DNA of 64,000 nucleotides from Tengunoibacter tsumagoiensis (lineage in GTDB: Bacteria; Chloroflexota; Ktedonobacteria; Ktedonobacterales; Ktedonobacteraceae). Made by a program: the position numbers and the translations under genes. Shown one piece after another: positions 1-8,280 of this stretch. The DNA lies in assembly GCF_003967535.1 (NCBI RefSeq), contig NZ_BIFR01000001.1, forward strand, positions 1,797,001-1,861,000. Reading direction: 5' to 3'. Position 1 is the stretch's first letter. Each line of letters begins with the position of its first letter. Below the pieces are notes generated by a model. It did not search any database. It saw nothing but the letters and a program-made list of their open reading frames with translations, and was not told where the DNA came from.

Positions 1-388
1 CAATAGCTGCGCCCAGAGCACCCCGGACCGCTCCAATGACTGGTGATTGATGTGCCCGCTGGCAGAGAAAAGCGCCAGCGATTGCCCCTATTATCAATCG
101 GCCAACCAGTGGCCCGGTTTTGAGTCTGCTGGGAGTAGTGGGGAGTTTATCGCCAATCACTTCACCGATGGCCAGGACCATCGTCAATGTTTTCAATCTG
201 GGATTTGGGAGTTTCTCTTCAGAGCGAGCCAGCAATGCCAGAGGCAGCATTGATCGCAGACCTGTGGTCAGACCAAGAAGAGATGCTTTGCGATACACAT
301 CGAGCCCTGCCTCATTCTGTGGGTTCAGCAGACGATCAACAGTCTCGCTTAACGTAGTATTTGTCATATCTCTGTAGAGAGCAGTCAT
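1..388 (-). CDS. DUF4126 family membrane protein (partial, cut by window edge)
   Basis: The reverse strand encodes 129 codons that are still open at the left edge. The sequence begins MTALYRDMTNTTLSET and then runs through LLGLTTGLRSMLPL, IGEVIGDKLPTTPSRLKTGPL, VGRLIIGAIAGAFL and GAVRGALGA. The Gly/Leu-rich segments with GLRSMLPL, G(E)xxGDKLPxTPSR and GPLxGR are the pattern of DUF4126, a family of small integral membrane proteins of unknown function. The start at 388 has an AAAGGTGA ribosome site about 8 bases upstream; an internal ATG at 367 lacks one. About the last third of the protein lies outside the window. Family assignment is from motif recall, and the function is unknown. Confidence 0.75.
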   Translation of the reverse strand, partial: MTALYRDMTNTTLSETVDRLLNPQNEAGLDVYRKASLLGLTTGLRSMLPLALLARSEEKLPNPRLKTLTMVLAIGEVIGDKLPTTPSRLKTGPLVGRLIIGAIAGAFLCQRAHQSPVIGAVRGALGAAI

Positions 389-845
389 AAATTCTTTCAC
401 CTTTCTGCTTTGGCCTGTCTTTTGTTGTAGTGGCCGTAGAAGCGTCGTATGTTTTTTCCACAATAGAGAGCATTCAGGTGAGCCTCTCCATCCCGTCCTA
501 CATTTTTTGCAGAACACACTTTCCTTCTGTTTATATCACGCGATGCCAGGACAAAAAGTTGAGCATCTGGCTTTATTCAAAGCCATGGCTATCATTTGTA
601 GTCTGCTATGCATTGCGTCCCACGTCCAATAGAGCTGCAGCCAATCTTTTCAAGTGATTTTCTTGTATCTACTAATTCTTAATGCGTAATATAGATGATT
701 ATTTTTAAATAATTTTCTATATCTACTTATTCATGGCATGTATATAATTTTGAGTGTAGCCGCATAAATGGCAAAATATGATACTCTATTTTTTGCCTGT
801 GCCAGGCTCTCTAAAATACCAGTATGTAGAAAGTTTGGAGAAAGA
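389..845. other. AT-rich intergenic region between divergent genes
   Basis: This stretch separates the divergent DUF4126 gene and the giant surface-protein gene. Bases 655-770 are strongly AT-rich and could hold promoters, but I could not settle on a clear -35/-10 pair. An in-frame ATG at 768 would add 26 residues to the surface protein; it has no good ribosome site, so I treat it as untranslated leader. I see no other gene here. Confidence 0.5.
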
Positions 846-3800
846 ATGAAGATGTGGAAGATTAAAGATAGCCGGAGCAAGGCATCTCGATCTGGTCCAG
901 TGCTTAGAGTGATCTTAATCTGTTTGATCCTTTTTGGAAGTGCGCTAACACTTTTTGCTGGTAAGGCGGCTATTGCTGCTCGTGGAGTAACGAATCCTCC
1001 ATTTACCCATGCAGCATCAATGGTGAAAAAGGTTCAGTCTTCACCCGAGATGACTATCTCTACAAAAGGCTTAAGCCCATCTGTAAAAGCAGCGAGTACG
1101 AAAGAGAAGGGAACGAAGAAAAGCTCACAGGTACTCTCAACTGTTCTTGATAATTTCATTAGCCTTACGGTTGCCAAGTCACCGGTTTCACCGGCGAGTG
1201 CATCCACCCCAGCCAATGTGAACGCGCAGGTACAGCAGAGGGTTGCCCTGAGCGGCTCTATTGTGGGTTTACTTCCGACGGCATTACTGAGCGTGCCATC
1301 ATTACTGACGTTCAACGTTGTCGATTCGACGACAGGATATACAAATGTGCATCTGGATGCTGCCTCGTCATCGTCTGGCTGGATATTGTCTGGTTCGACA
1401 ACCCCTGATCAAAATGGGAATGGGACAGCCACATTCACCTATACAACGAGCCTTCTCGCACTGTTAAATGGACATGTTCCTTCACTTCTCACTCCAGTAA
1501 CCCTAAGTTTTCCAACCTTCCTGGTGGATAGCACTATTCTTGGTTGTCCTGCCAGTGCTTCGGATACTGCTCTGGCGAACCTGACATTGAATATTCCTCT
1601 GAATATTCCGCCGATCGTGAATCAGATTGTGCTCTTGCAATCCAATAAGCCCGGAACTATTACTCAGACTGTTGATCAAACATCATGTTCAGCGACGCCA
1701 ACAGCAACGGCAACGGAGATTGTGACGGCCACAGCAACGGAGCTGCCAAGTCCAACAGCCACGGCCACGGCAACAGCCACGGAACCTCCGCTTTTACCAA
1801 CGTTGGATAATCTCGTTCGACTGTCAATTGCAAAATCACCGGTTTCGCCAGCGAGCGCAACCACGCCAGCTAATGTGAATGCGCAAGTACAACAGCAAAT
1901 TGCATTAAGCGGCTCCATTGTGGGCACTCTTCCAGTTGCATTACTGAGCGTGCCGTCACTGCTGACGTTCAATGTTGTCGATGCGACCACAGGATATACA
2001 AATGTGCATCTGGATGCGGCCTCATCAGCATCGGGCTGGGCGCTGACGGGTTCGACAACCCCTGATCAAAATGGGAATGGGACAGCCACATTCACCTATA
2101 CAACGAGCCTTCTCGCACTGCTAAATGGGCATGTCCCTTCCCTTCTCACCCCAGTAACGCTAAGTTTTCCAACCTTCCTGGTAGATAGCACAATTCTTGG
2201 GTGTTCTGCCAGTGCTTCGGATACTGCTCTGGCGAACCTGACATTGAATATTCCGCTGAATATTCCACCGATCGTGAATCAGATTGTGCTCTTACAATCC
2301 AATACGCCCGGAACTATTACTCAGACTGTTGATCAAACATCATGTCCCTCAACGCCAACAGCGACGGCCACAGCGACAGCGACAGCAACAGCGACAGCCA
2401 CGGCAACGGCAACGGCCACAGCAACAGCCACGGCCACGGCCACGGCAACGGCAACGGCAACAGCAACAGCCACGGCAACGGCGACAGCCACGGCAACGGC
2501 GACAGCCACGCCAACAGCGACAGCCACGCCAACAGCGACAGCCACGGCAACGGCAACAGCCACTGCCACGGAGCCTCCGCTTTTACCGACGCTGGATAAT
2601 CTTATTCGACTTTCAGTTACTAAGTCACCGGTTTCGCCAGCGAGCGCAACCACGCCAGCTAATGTGAATGCGCAAGTACAACAGCAAATTGCCTTGAGCG
2701 GCTCCATTGTGGGCATTCTTCCGGCAGCATTACTGAGCTTGCCGTCACTGCTGACGTTTAATGTTATCGATGCGACCACAGGATATACGAATGTACATCT
2801 GGATGCTGCCTCGTCATCGTCTGGCTGGGCGCTGACGGGTTCCACAACTCCCGACCAAAACGGCAATGGGACGGCCACGTTCACCTATACAACGAGCCTT
2901 CTCTCATTATTGGATGGACGGATTCCTTCAGCCGAGAGCCCGGTAACAATTAATTTTCCAACTTTCCTGGTGGATGGCACTATTCTTGATTGTCCCAGTA
3001 GCGTTTCGGATACCGCTCTGGCGAACCTGACATTGAATATTCCGCTGAATATTCCGCCGATCGTAAATCAGATTGTGCTTTTGCAATCCAATACGCCCGG
3101 AACAATCCATCAGGCTGTTGATCAAACATCATGTCCTTCAACGCCGACACCGACGCCATACCCAACACCAACGCCATACCCAACACCAACGCCGTCACCG
3201 ACGCCGTCGCCAACGCCAACACCGACGCCGTCGCCAACGCCGTCGCCAACGCCAACACCGACGCCGTCGCCAACGCCAACACCAACGCCGTCGCCAACAC
3301 CAACGCCAACGCCGACGCCGTCCCCGACGCCAACGCCAACACCGACGCCGTCGCCAACACCAACGCCAACGCCGACGCCGTCCCCGACGCCAACACCAAC
3401 ACCAACACCGACGCCGTCGCCAACACCAACACCGACGCCAACGCCGTCGCCAACACCAACGCCAACACCGACGCCAACACCGACGCCGTCCCCAACGCCA
3501 ACACCGACGCCAACACCGACGCCGTCCCCAACGCCGACGCCGACACCGACACCGACGCCGACACCGACACCGACGCCGACGCCGACACCGACACCGTCCC
3601 CAACACCAACGCCGTATGGTACGCCAACGCCGTCACCAACACCGTATGGTACGCCAACGCCAACACCGTATGGTACGCCGACAGCAACACCGTATGGTAC
3701 GCCAACACCAACACCGTATGGTACGCCGACAGCAACACCGTATGGTACGCCAACGCCAACACCGTATGGTACGCCGACAGCAACACCGTATAGTACACCA

Positions 3801-4436
3801 ACAGCGACGCCGTATAGCACACCGACAGACCCTGATCTAACGATTTCTAAGGTAAATCAGGGTGGTGAAAATTTCCAGATAGGACAGCAGGTTACCTATG
3901 TTCTTCGTGTTGCTAACTCACAAGATGCGGCTGCTGTAGTGCAGTTTAATTCTATCACTGTGTCAGATGTTATTCCTGTGGGTGAAAAAGATTTGAATGC
4001 TTACGGGTCCGACTGGGATATTCACTTTAGTTCAACTGTAAGCCCGGCAGTGATTACTGCCACATATGTGGGGACATATCCAGTAAATGCTGGTGAGGCC
4101 TTACCTCCAATCATAATCACAGCGACCTTGACCAATGATGCTGTGCCTAGTGTTACAGATGTAGCAGTAGTGAGTACTCCGGGCAATCTTGATACGAATA
4201 ATATTGCTATTGATACCGTTTTTGTTGAAAATAACAACAACAATCACAGCAATAGCAATGATCATAACCAGAACAACCAGAACAACAACCACCAGAACAA
4301 CAACCATCAGAACAACCAGAACAACAACAATAACAACAATAACAACAATAACAACAACAGCAACAATAGTTCTCCAGGGTTGCCATTTACGGGTAGCGAC
4401 CCTGATCAAGAGATAAACATTTTAGCTTATCTCTAG
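846..4436 (+). CDS. Giant secreted repeat protein with LPFTG motif
   Basis: Predicted protein of 1196 residues. The start at 846 has GGAG five bases upstream. Residues about 19-45 form a signal or membrane segment. Three homologous domains of about 180 residues follow (roughly 101-281, 320-500, 582-763), each beginning near KSPVSPAS and ending near the conserved NIPPIVNQIVLLQSN segment and a terminal Cys. They are separated by Ala-Thr tracts; the second tract (about 500-577) is the longest. Residues 763-995 are Pro-Thr-Pro-Ser repeats, then YGTP repeats. Residues 997-1127 resemble a DUF11-type beta domain (LTISKVNQGG, QVTYVLRVANS). A poly-Asn region (1128-1175) precedes LPFTG at 1179-1183. 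Only 13 mostly polar residues follow, so a normal sortase hydrophobic tail is missing. The product is probably an extracellular stalk or adhesin; the function is inferred only from architecture. No sortase gene is in the window. Confidence 0.8.
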   Translation: MKMWKIKDSRSKASRSGPVLRVILICLILFGSALTLFAGKAAIAARGVTNPPFTHAASMVKKVQSSPEMTISTKGLSPSVKAASTKEKGTKKSSQVLSTVLDNFISLTVAKSPVSPASASTPANVNAQVQQRVALSGSIVGLLPTALLSVPSLLTFNVVDSTTGYTNVHLDAASSSSGWILSGSTTPDQNGNGTATFTYTTSLLALLNGHVPSLLTPVTLSFPTFLVDSTILGCPASASDTALANLTLNIPLNIPPIVNQIVLLQSNKPGTITQTVDQTSCSATPTATATEIVTATATELPSPTATATATATEPPLLPTLDNLVRLSIAKSPVSPASATTPANVNAQVQQQIALSGSIVGTLPVALLSVPSLLTFNVVDATTGYTNVHLDAASSASGWALTGSTTPDQNGNGTATFTYTTSLLALLNGHVPSLLTPVTLSFPTFLVDSTILGCSASASDTALANLTLNIPLNIPPIVNQIVLLQSNTPGTITQTVDQTSCPSTPTATATATATATATATATATATATATATATATATATATATATATATATATATPTATATPTATATATATATATEPPLLPTLDNLIRLSVTKSPVSPASATTPANVNAQVQQQIALSGSIVGILPAALLSLPSLLTFNVIDATTGYTNVHLDAASSSSGWALTGSTTPDQNGNGTATFTYTTSLLSLLDGRIPSAESPVTINFPTFLVDGTILDCPSSVSDTALANLTLNIPLNIPPIVNQIVLLQSNTPGTIHQAVDQTSCPSTPTPTPYPTPTPYPTPTPSPTPSPTPTPTPSPTPSPTPTPTPSPTPTPTPSPTPTPTPTPSPTPTPTPTPSPTPTPTPTPSPTPTPTPTPTPSPTPTPTPTPSPTPTPTPTPTPTPSPTPTPTPTPTPSPTPTPTPTPTPTPTPTPTPTPTPSPTPTPYGTPTPSPTPYGTPTPTPYGTPTATPYGTPTPTPYGTPTATPYGTPTPTPYGTPTATPYSTPTATPYSTPTDPDLTISKVNQGGENFQIGQQVTYVLRVANSQDAAAVVQFNSITVSDVIPVGEKDLNAYGSDWDIHFSSTVSPAVITATYVGTYPVNAGEALPPIIITATLTNDAVPSVTDVAVVSTPGNLDTNNIAIDTVFVENNNNNHSNSNDHNQNNQNNNHQNNNHQNNQNNNNNNNNNNNNNSNNSSPGLPFTGSDPDQEINILAYL
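2345..2575 (+). repeat. Ala-Thr coding hexanucleotide repeat tract
   Basis: About 230 bases of GCNACN-type hexamers (runs of gcgaca, gcaacg, gccacg) encode an alternating Ala-Thr linker between the second and third homologous domains of the surface protein. All units keep the reading frame, so slippage by whole hexamers would change linker length without a frameshift. A shorter tract of the same kind lies at about 1690-1790. Confidence 0.9.
3135..3830 (+). repeat. Pro-Thr/Pro-Ser and YGTP coding repeat tract
   Basis: About 700 bases of CCNACN or CCNTCN hexamers encode a Pro-Thr-Pro-Ser rod. The last 220 bases change to a longer unit encoding PYGTPTPT or PYGTPTAT, repeated about nine times. 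Open frames on the other strand through this block are repeat shadows. Such rods usually extend a domain away from the cell surface. Confidence 0.9.
4227..4370 (+). repeat. Poly-Asn coding repeat (AAC/AAT rich)
   Basis: A run of AAC/AAT codons with a few CAC, CAG and AGC codons encodes an Asn-rich spacer (His, Gln, Ser interruptions) between the DUF11-like domain and the LPFTG motif. It is a low-complexity trinucleotide tract prone to length change. Confidence 0.9.
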
Positions 4437-4534
4437 TCTGGGTAGTGTTATATTGCAGGTAAGAGTTGCTTGTTTTGAGCCTTAGGCCTGATGGTGTCGT
4501 TTGACCCTGGCTTGAAAGTGAGCTTTTATTGAAA

Positions 4535-4575
4535 GAGTGGAGTGGCTACAGAGAAGTTGTCACTCCACTCACCTT
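4535..4575 (+). terminator. Hairpin after the surface-protein gene
   Basis: A perfect 10-bp stem, GAGTGGAGTG (4535-4544) with CACTCCACTC (4561-4570), has a 16-base loop and is followed by ACCTTTTGG. It lies about 100 bases after the stop codon, and the U-run is short, so it is a moderate terminator candidate. Confidence 0.5.
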
Positions 4576-4666
4576 TTGGAATGATGGGTTTTGTCTTCTG
4601 AGACAATAGAAGGTATGTTACTCTAGCGTCGTTCTCAACTTCTTTTCTTGTATCTTTGAAAATCAG

Positions 4667-4954
4667 TTATATTGCGGATTTTTCGATCATTTGAGCAATG
4701 ATTGTGTGGTCTGTTAATGTAGATGCCAGTATGACTGGTTGCCGAGGAATACGAAACCTGGTATGGTCATGAAAAAAGGATGTGACCAGTGTCCCTAGAT
4801 CCTCTGTCTGCTGCTGATGTAACACACACCAGGAGCGACGTTCGCGCTCCTCTTGTGGCCCCCATTGTTCTCGCGAAAGGGGAAACGTGCCTGGGAACAT
4901 TGGATTGCAAGTGAATCCCGCCTCTTTTAATTCGTCAGCTACTCCTACATCCAA
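4667..4954 (-). pseudogene. Unrecognised ORF or gene remnant
   Basis: A 95-codon reverse-strand frame with a TTG as its only possible start. An in-frame stop lies just upstream, and I see no ribosome site. The product (ending near PRQPVILASTLTDHTIIAQ) matches nothing I recognise. The soluble, mixed composition looks more like decayed coding sequence than a random frame, but support is weak. It lies between the surface-protein terminator and the tRNA terminator. Confidence 0.2.
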
Positions 4955-5020
4955 CAGACGGCTTTCTGCACTCCATTACTTGATCAGTGTTCTAGGGTGG
5001 AAAAGCAAGTAGAAAGCAAA

Positions 5021-5064
5021 AAGAAAGAACCCGCTTCAAGCTTGTTCTGAAGCGGGTTCTTTCT
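5021..5064 (-). terminator. Terminator of the first tRNA-Leu
   Basis: A 17-bp perfect stem (5022-5038 with 5048-5064) and 9-base loop. On the minus strand it is followed by CTTTTTGC, so it ends the tRNA transcript that starts near 5210. Confidence 0.8.
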
Positions 5065-5083
5065 CTTCATATATAATATGGGG

Positions 5084-5167
5084 TGCCGAAGGGGGGACTC
5101 GAACCCCCATGCCAGTTAAGGCACAACGCCCTGAACGTTGCGTGTCTACCAATTTCACCACTTCGGC
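5084..5167 (-). tRNA. tRNA-Leu (anticodon CAG), copy 1
   Basis: Read on the minus strand, the acceptor GCCGAAG pairs with CTTCGGC, with discriminator A. The anticodon stem CAACG/CGTTG holds loop TTCAGGG, giving anticodon CAG. A long variable arm (TGCCTTAACTGGCA) makes it a class II tRNA, as expected for leucine, and the T-arm is GGGGG-TTCGAGT-CCCCC. The 3' CCA is not encoded. It is identical to the copy at 5340-5423. Confidence 0.95.
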
Positions 5168-5215
5168 CAGTTGCCAGTGCGAGTTTTTGTATCTCGTCTG
5201 TCATTCGATGGGCTT

Positions 5216-5244
5216 ATCATACAGCAAGTATTGTGGGTTGTCAA
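5216..5244 (-). promoter_or_regulatory. Sigma70-type promoter of tRNA-Leu copy 1
   Basis: On the minus strand, TTGACA (5239-5244) and TATGAT (5216-5221) are separated by exactly 17 bases, about 50 bases upstream of the tRNA 5' end. Confidence 0.8.
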
Positions 5245-5290
5245 GCACTTTTTTCGATCTTTGCAAGAAGGGCTTGTCATTAGCTGAAGA

Positions 5291-5327
5291 AAAGAAAGCA
5301 CTCAAGCAAAATACTTGAGTGCTTTCT
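5291..5327 (-). terminator. Terminator of tRNA-Leu copy 2
   Basis: A 14-bp perfect stem (5293-5306 with 5314-5327) with a 7-base loop, followed on the minus strand by TCTTTTCTTC. It sits between the two tRNA genes, so each tRNA is its own transcription unit. Confidence 0.75.
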
Positions 5328-5339
5328 AGTTAAGAGAAG

Positions 5340-5423
5340 TGCCGAAGGGGGGACTCGAACCCCCATGCCAGTTAAGGCACAACGCCCTGAACGTTGCGTG
5401 TCTACCAATTTCACCACTTCGGC
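5340..5423 (-). tRNA. tRNA-Leu (anticodon CAG), copy 2
   Basis: Base-for-base identical to the copy at 5084-5167: same class II cloverleaf, anticodon CAG, discriminator A, no encoded CCA. The flanking promoter and terminator sequences differ from those of the first copy. Confidence 0.95.
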
Positions 5424-5463
5424 CAGTTCATTGATCTTGTTTGATCGTTCGTGCGATAGGGTT

Positions 5464-5492
5464 ATCTTAACGTAAGTTTTGTATCATGTCAA
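5464..5492 (-). promoter_or_regulatory. Sigma70-type promoter of tRNA-Leu copy 2
   Basis: On the minus strand, TTGACA (5487-5492), a 17-base spacer and TAAGAT (5464-5469) lie about 40 bases upstream of the tRNA. Confidence 0.8.
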
Positions 5493-5867
5493 GAGTTTAT
5501 TTCAACAAAATTTTCTCGCTGAGAGCGTGGCCTGATTTTTTCGTTCTCTTCTCTCCTAAGAGCTGTACGAACCGGGAGAAGAGTCCTAGTAACCGGGAAA
5601 AAAGTACTCCCTCCTCTCCTGATGCCGACGCTTTTTTGAGCCTCTCTTCTCTCCTTTTTATGGATGAGCTTGTTGGTACTGAAGGTACAAAGAGCGTTTG
5701 AAGAGGATTGGTAATAATTTTGTGGCGCCGAGCACGCTGTGAAGGGAGAGAGCGAGCAAGCAGCAAGGATGTGTCACAAATGTTATAATAATGTTAAGTT
5801 CCAATGATCGTTTGTTGCTTGTACCATTGTGCTCACAGAATAGGCTGGAGTAGAAGGGTTTATTGGC
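5493..5867. other. Intergenic region before ppx
   Basis: No convincing gene. Overlapping short frames on both strands have no ribosome sites and no recognisable products. A TATAAT-like box at 5784-5789 could serve the ppx-CHAD genes, but I see no good -35. Confidence 0.4.
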
Positions 5868-7376
5868 ATGCACATAAACAATGTGCCACCTGGGGAGGTG
5901 CAGGAGCAACCTGCTCTCTCTCAACCTGTGAATGAGGTTGCTGCAGGAATAGATATCGGTAGCAATACGTTACGAGTCGTAGTAGCCCGTTGTTGCTCAG
6001 AACAGATAGAGATTCTGGCTGTGGACGAACGATTAGTGCGCATTGGTGAGAGTGTGAATGCTACAGGAGCGATCTCAGGAGAGAAACAAGAGCTCACGAT
6101 CGCTACGTTGCAGCAGTTTCGAGCATTGGGTGAAAAGTATGGAGCTACCAGAATCTTTGCTGTCGCGACCGAAGCAATTCGGAAAGCGAGCAATCGCGAG
6201 GCTTTCCTGGCAGCTATTCAGCAAGAAACGGGCATTGAAGTGCAGCTCATTGAGGGTGAGGTTGAGGCCACAATTACCTTTTACGGTGCTACCTATGCGC
6301 TACCGCAGCGCGAGGAGCAGCCAGAGCGCATAGGTGTGATGGATCTGGGTGGTGGAAGTACAGAGCTTGTTCTTGCCAGAGAGCTGCAGATTATCTGGCA
6401 TACCTCATTGCCTGTAGGATCAGGGGTGATTCATGATCGTTATTTAACGAACGATCCTCCTACATCAGAAGATCTGACGGCTGCTCGTACGTTTCTTGCC
6501 AATTTCTTTCAGGATATAAAGCAGAAAGATGCTCCCCCCATCCTACTGGCTACTGGTGGGAGTGCCAATGTTGTTCATTTGTTAGCACAACGGGCATTTG
6601 GACATCCTGAGGATCAGCTCGCGTTAACGCATGAAGATCTTGTACGCTGTGAGGGATTGCTCTGTGCATTGCCAGCTGAGGAGATTGCAAAGCGTTATCA
6701 GATTGAGCCGAAGCGAGCCCGTATTCTTTTAGCAGGTGTGCTGATCATGGTTGCAGTCCTGGAGCGCTTCCAACTTGAGCAGATTGAAGTGAGCTCCTAT
6801 GGAATTCGCGAGGGTGTGCTTCTCGCGTACGCGCGTTATGGAGAGCAGTGGCTGGCACAGGTTCAGCAGCGAGCAGAACAGGTTTCTCAACAGCTAGAGA
6901 AGCAGACTGAAGAAGGTGGGCGAGAAGGAGAAACCTTTGCAGAAGCCGGGCGGAGAGTCATTCTGGACCGTACAGAGAAGATGCTCGAATGGCGTGATGC
7001 AGTGATAGAGTCTGAAGAGATTGAGGCAGTTCATAAGATGCGCGTGGCTTCACGCCGTCTGCGAGCAGCACTGGATGCTTACGAAGCTATTTGTAAGCCA
7101 AAAGAATTCAAAAAAGTCTATCGACAGGTGAAAATTCTGGCCGGTAATCTGGGTCTGGCCCGTGATACAGATGTGATGATTCTGAACATGCAGAGCCGTC
7201 TGGCAGAGGCCGATCCTGTCGAACAGGCTGGTCTGGACTGGTTCATCGAGCACTTAAAGGCTGAGCGCCAGCGGTATCAGAAGAAGCTGTCCTGCTTTTT
7301 ATCGGCACTGGATCACCATGAGCTACGAAGACAGATTGAAGAGAAGCTTTTTCTGAAGGAGGATCAACATGGCTAA
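5868..7376 (+). CDS. Ppx/GppA phosphatase fused to N-terminal half of a CHAD domain
   Basis: 502 residues. Residues about 22-320 are a Ppx/GppA domain: AAGIDIGSNTLRVVVA (phosphate-1 loop), ATEAIRKASN, GVMDLGGGSTEL (phosphate-2 loop), LLATGGSANVVHLL and SSYGIREGVLL. Such enzymes hydrolyse polyphosphate or pppGpp. From about 350 the protein becomes helical and basic, with the CHAD signature VHKMRVASRRLRAALDAYE (from about 387) and LARDTDVMI. Only the first helical bundle of CHAD is present; the second is encoded by the next gene, which overlaps by 8 bases. CHAD domains are known to bind polyphosphate, which fits a polyphosphate role. The HD part found at the C-terminus of long Ppx enzymes is a separate gene at 8281. 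Confidence 0.85.
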   Translation: MHINNVPPGEVQEQPALSQPVNEVAAGIDIGSNTLRVVVARCCSEQIEILAVDERLVRIGESVNATGAISGEKQELTIATLQQFRALGEKYGATRIFAVATEAIRKASNREAFLAAIQQETGIEVQLIEGEVEATITFYGATYALPQREEQPERIGVMDLGGGSTELVLARELQIIWHTSLPVGSGVIHDRYLTNDPPTSEDLTAARTFLANFFQDIKQKDAPPILLATGGSANVVHLLAQRAFGHPEDQLALTHEDLVRCEGLLCALPAEEIAKRYQIEPKRARILLAGVLIMVAVLERFQLEQIEVSSYGIREGVLLAYARYGEQWLAQVQQRAEQVSQQLEKQTEEGGREGETFAEAGRRVILDRTEKMLEWRDAVIESEEIEAVHKMRVASRRLRAALDAYEAICKPKEFKKVYRQVKILAGNLGLARDTDVMILNMQSRLAEADPVEQAGLDWFIEHLKAERQRYQKKLSCFLSALDHHELRRQIEEKLFLKEDQHG

Positions 7377-7947
7377 AGCGAAACCAGTCGCAGATCTTGT
7401 TCTTTCTGCTTCAGTGGCTGAGAATGCAGAAAAGATTCTGCATGTGCGCCTGAAAGAGTTTTACCAGTGGGAGCAGTATGTCGACGAGCCCTATGAGGTC
7501 GCCAATCTGCATAATCTGCGCATTGCAGCCAAGCGTTTGCGCTATACGCTGGAGATCTTTGCAGAAGCATTGCCAGAAGATGCCGCTCTTCTCCTGACAG
7601 AAGTTGAGCAGATACAAGAGGAACTGGGCAATCTGCACGATACAGATGTCTTGATTGCGCTGTTACGTCTACGGCTGGGGAGTCTGGATGGAGGCACAGG
7701 CTATGAAGAAGCCCTTCTCTCTTCAACGCGCAAGCCGGGAAAAAGCATGTTTAGCATTAGTCCAGCCCTGGTCTCACAGTTATTAGCTCCCCATGCGGCC
7801 CCAACAGCTGTGGAGCGGCAGGGTCTGGAGATCCTTTTACAGAAATTGCAGCAGAAGCGGAAAGCATTCTACCTTACCTTTAGAGAGCATTGGTATCAGC
7901 TGAAAGGGCATGATTTTTACCATCAAGTTCTCCAATTGAATGGGTGA
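7369..7947 (+). CDS. CHAD domain protein, C-terminal half
   Basis: 192 residues. Carries the second CHAD bundle: LHNLRIAAKRLRYTLEIFAEAL (about 41-62) and LQEELGNLHDTDVLIALL-type spacing, then a variable insert and a closing helix near LQQKRKAFYLTFREHWYQL. The ATG lies inside the last codons of the ppx-CHAD gene in another frame (8-base overlap), and a strong AAGGAGG site lies 6-7 bases upstream. This is therefore a translated start and not just the far side of a sequencing frameshift. The two halves together give one normal-length CHAD domain, so the proteins probably associate. No catalytic residues are expected. Confidence 0.8.
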   Translation: MAKAKPVADLVLSASVAENAEKILHVRLKEFYQWEQYVDEPYEVANLHNLRIAAKRLRYTLEIFAEALPEDAALLLTEVEQIQEELGNLHDTDVLIALLRLRLGSLDGGTGYEEALLSSTRKPGKSMFSISPALVSQLLAPHAAPTAVERQGLEILLQKLQQKRKAFYLTFREHWYQLKGHDFYHQVLQLNG

Positions 7948-8280
7948 CCTGGGACGCTTATAAAAAAGAGCTCTATAGATACTATATTCATTTTTATCAA
8001 TTTTTTGGAAAGAGCGGGTGGTAGAGAGATTGAGAGTGGATAAGGATAAATAAGGAGAAGTAAGAGCACTCTGAAAGAATGGAGTAGTAAGTCGTAGATC
8101 CGTTGCAGTTATGCTCTCTTTTCGAAAGCTCACGAATGTGACGTGCACTTTTGTGCGTTCGTCTGAAAAGAAGCTGAGAGAGCCATGGTAGCCAGACTGC
8201 GACGTAACACAGAAGCACTTTTTGAAGCGAATGTTTGAGTCGAAAGAAGAACTGTGTTTATTTTGAGAAGGAAACCGCAC
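7948..8280. other. Gap between CHAD and HD genes
   Basis: About 330 bases with no gene I can support. The GTG at 8254 is in frame with the HD gene, but the AGAAGGA ribosome site at 8266-8272 favours the ATG at 8281. Confidence 0.4.

Noticed and set aside
768-845. Longer N-terminus of the surface protein starting at 768
   Set aside because: The ATG at 846 has GGAG at proper distance and begins a normal signal sequence; the extension has neither.
3135-3830. CRISPR-like appearance of repeated units in the Pro-Thr region
   Set aside because: Units are short coding hexamers without unique spacers and are in frame with the surface protein.
2284-3840. Many long open frames on both strands across the Ala-Thr and Pro-Thr tracts of the surface-protein gene
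   Set aside because: They arise from repeated hexamers that lack stop codons in all frames; products are simple repeats and have no ribosome sites.
5486-5924. Overlapping frames of 71-89 codons before ppx
   Set aside because: They overlap on opposite strands, lack ribosome sites, and partly run through the ppx start.
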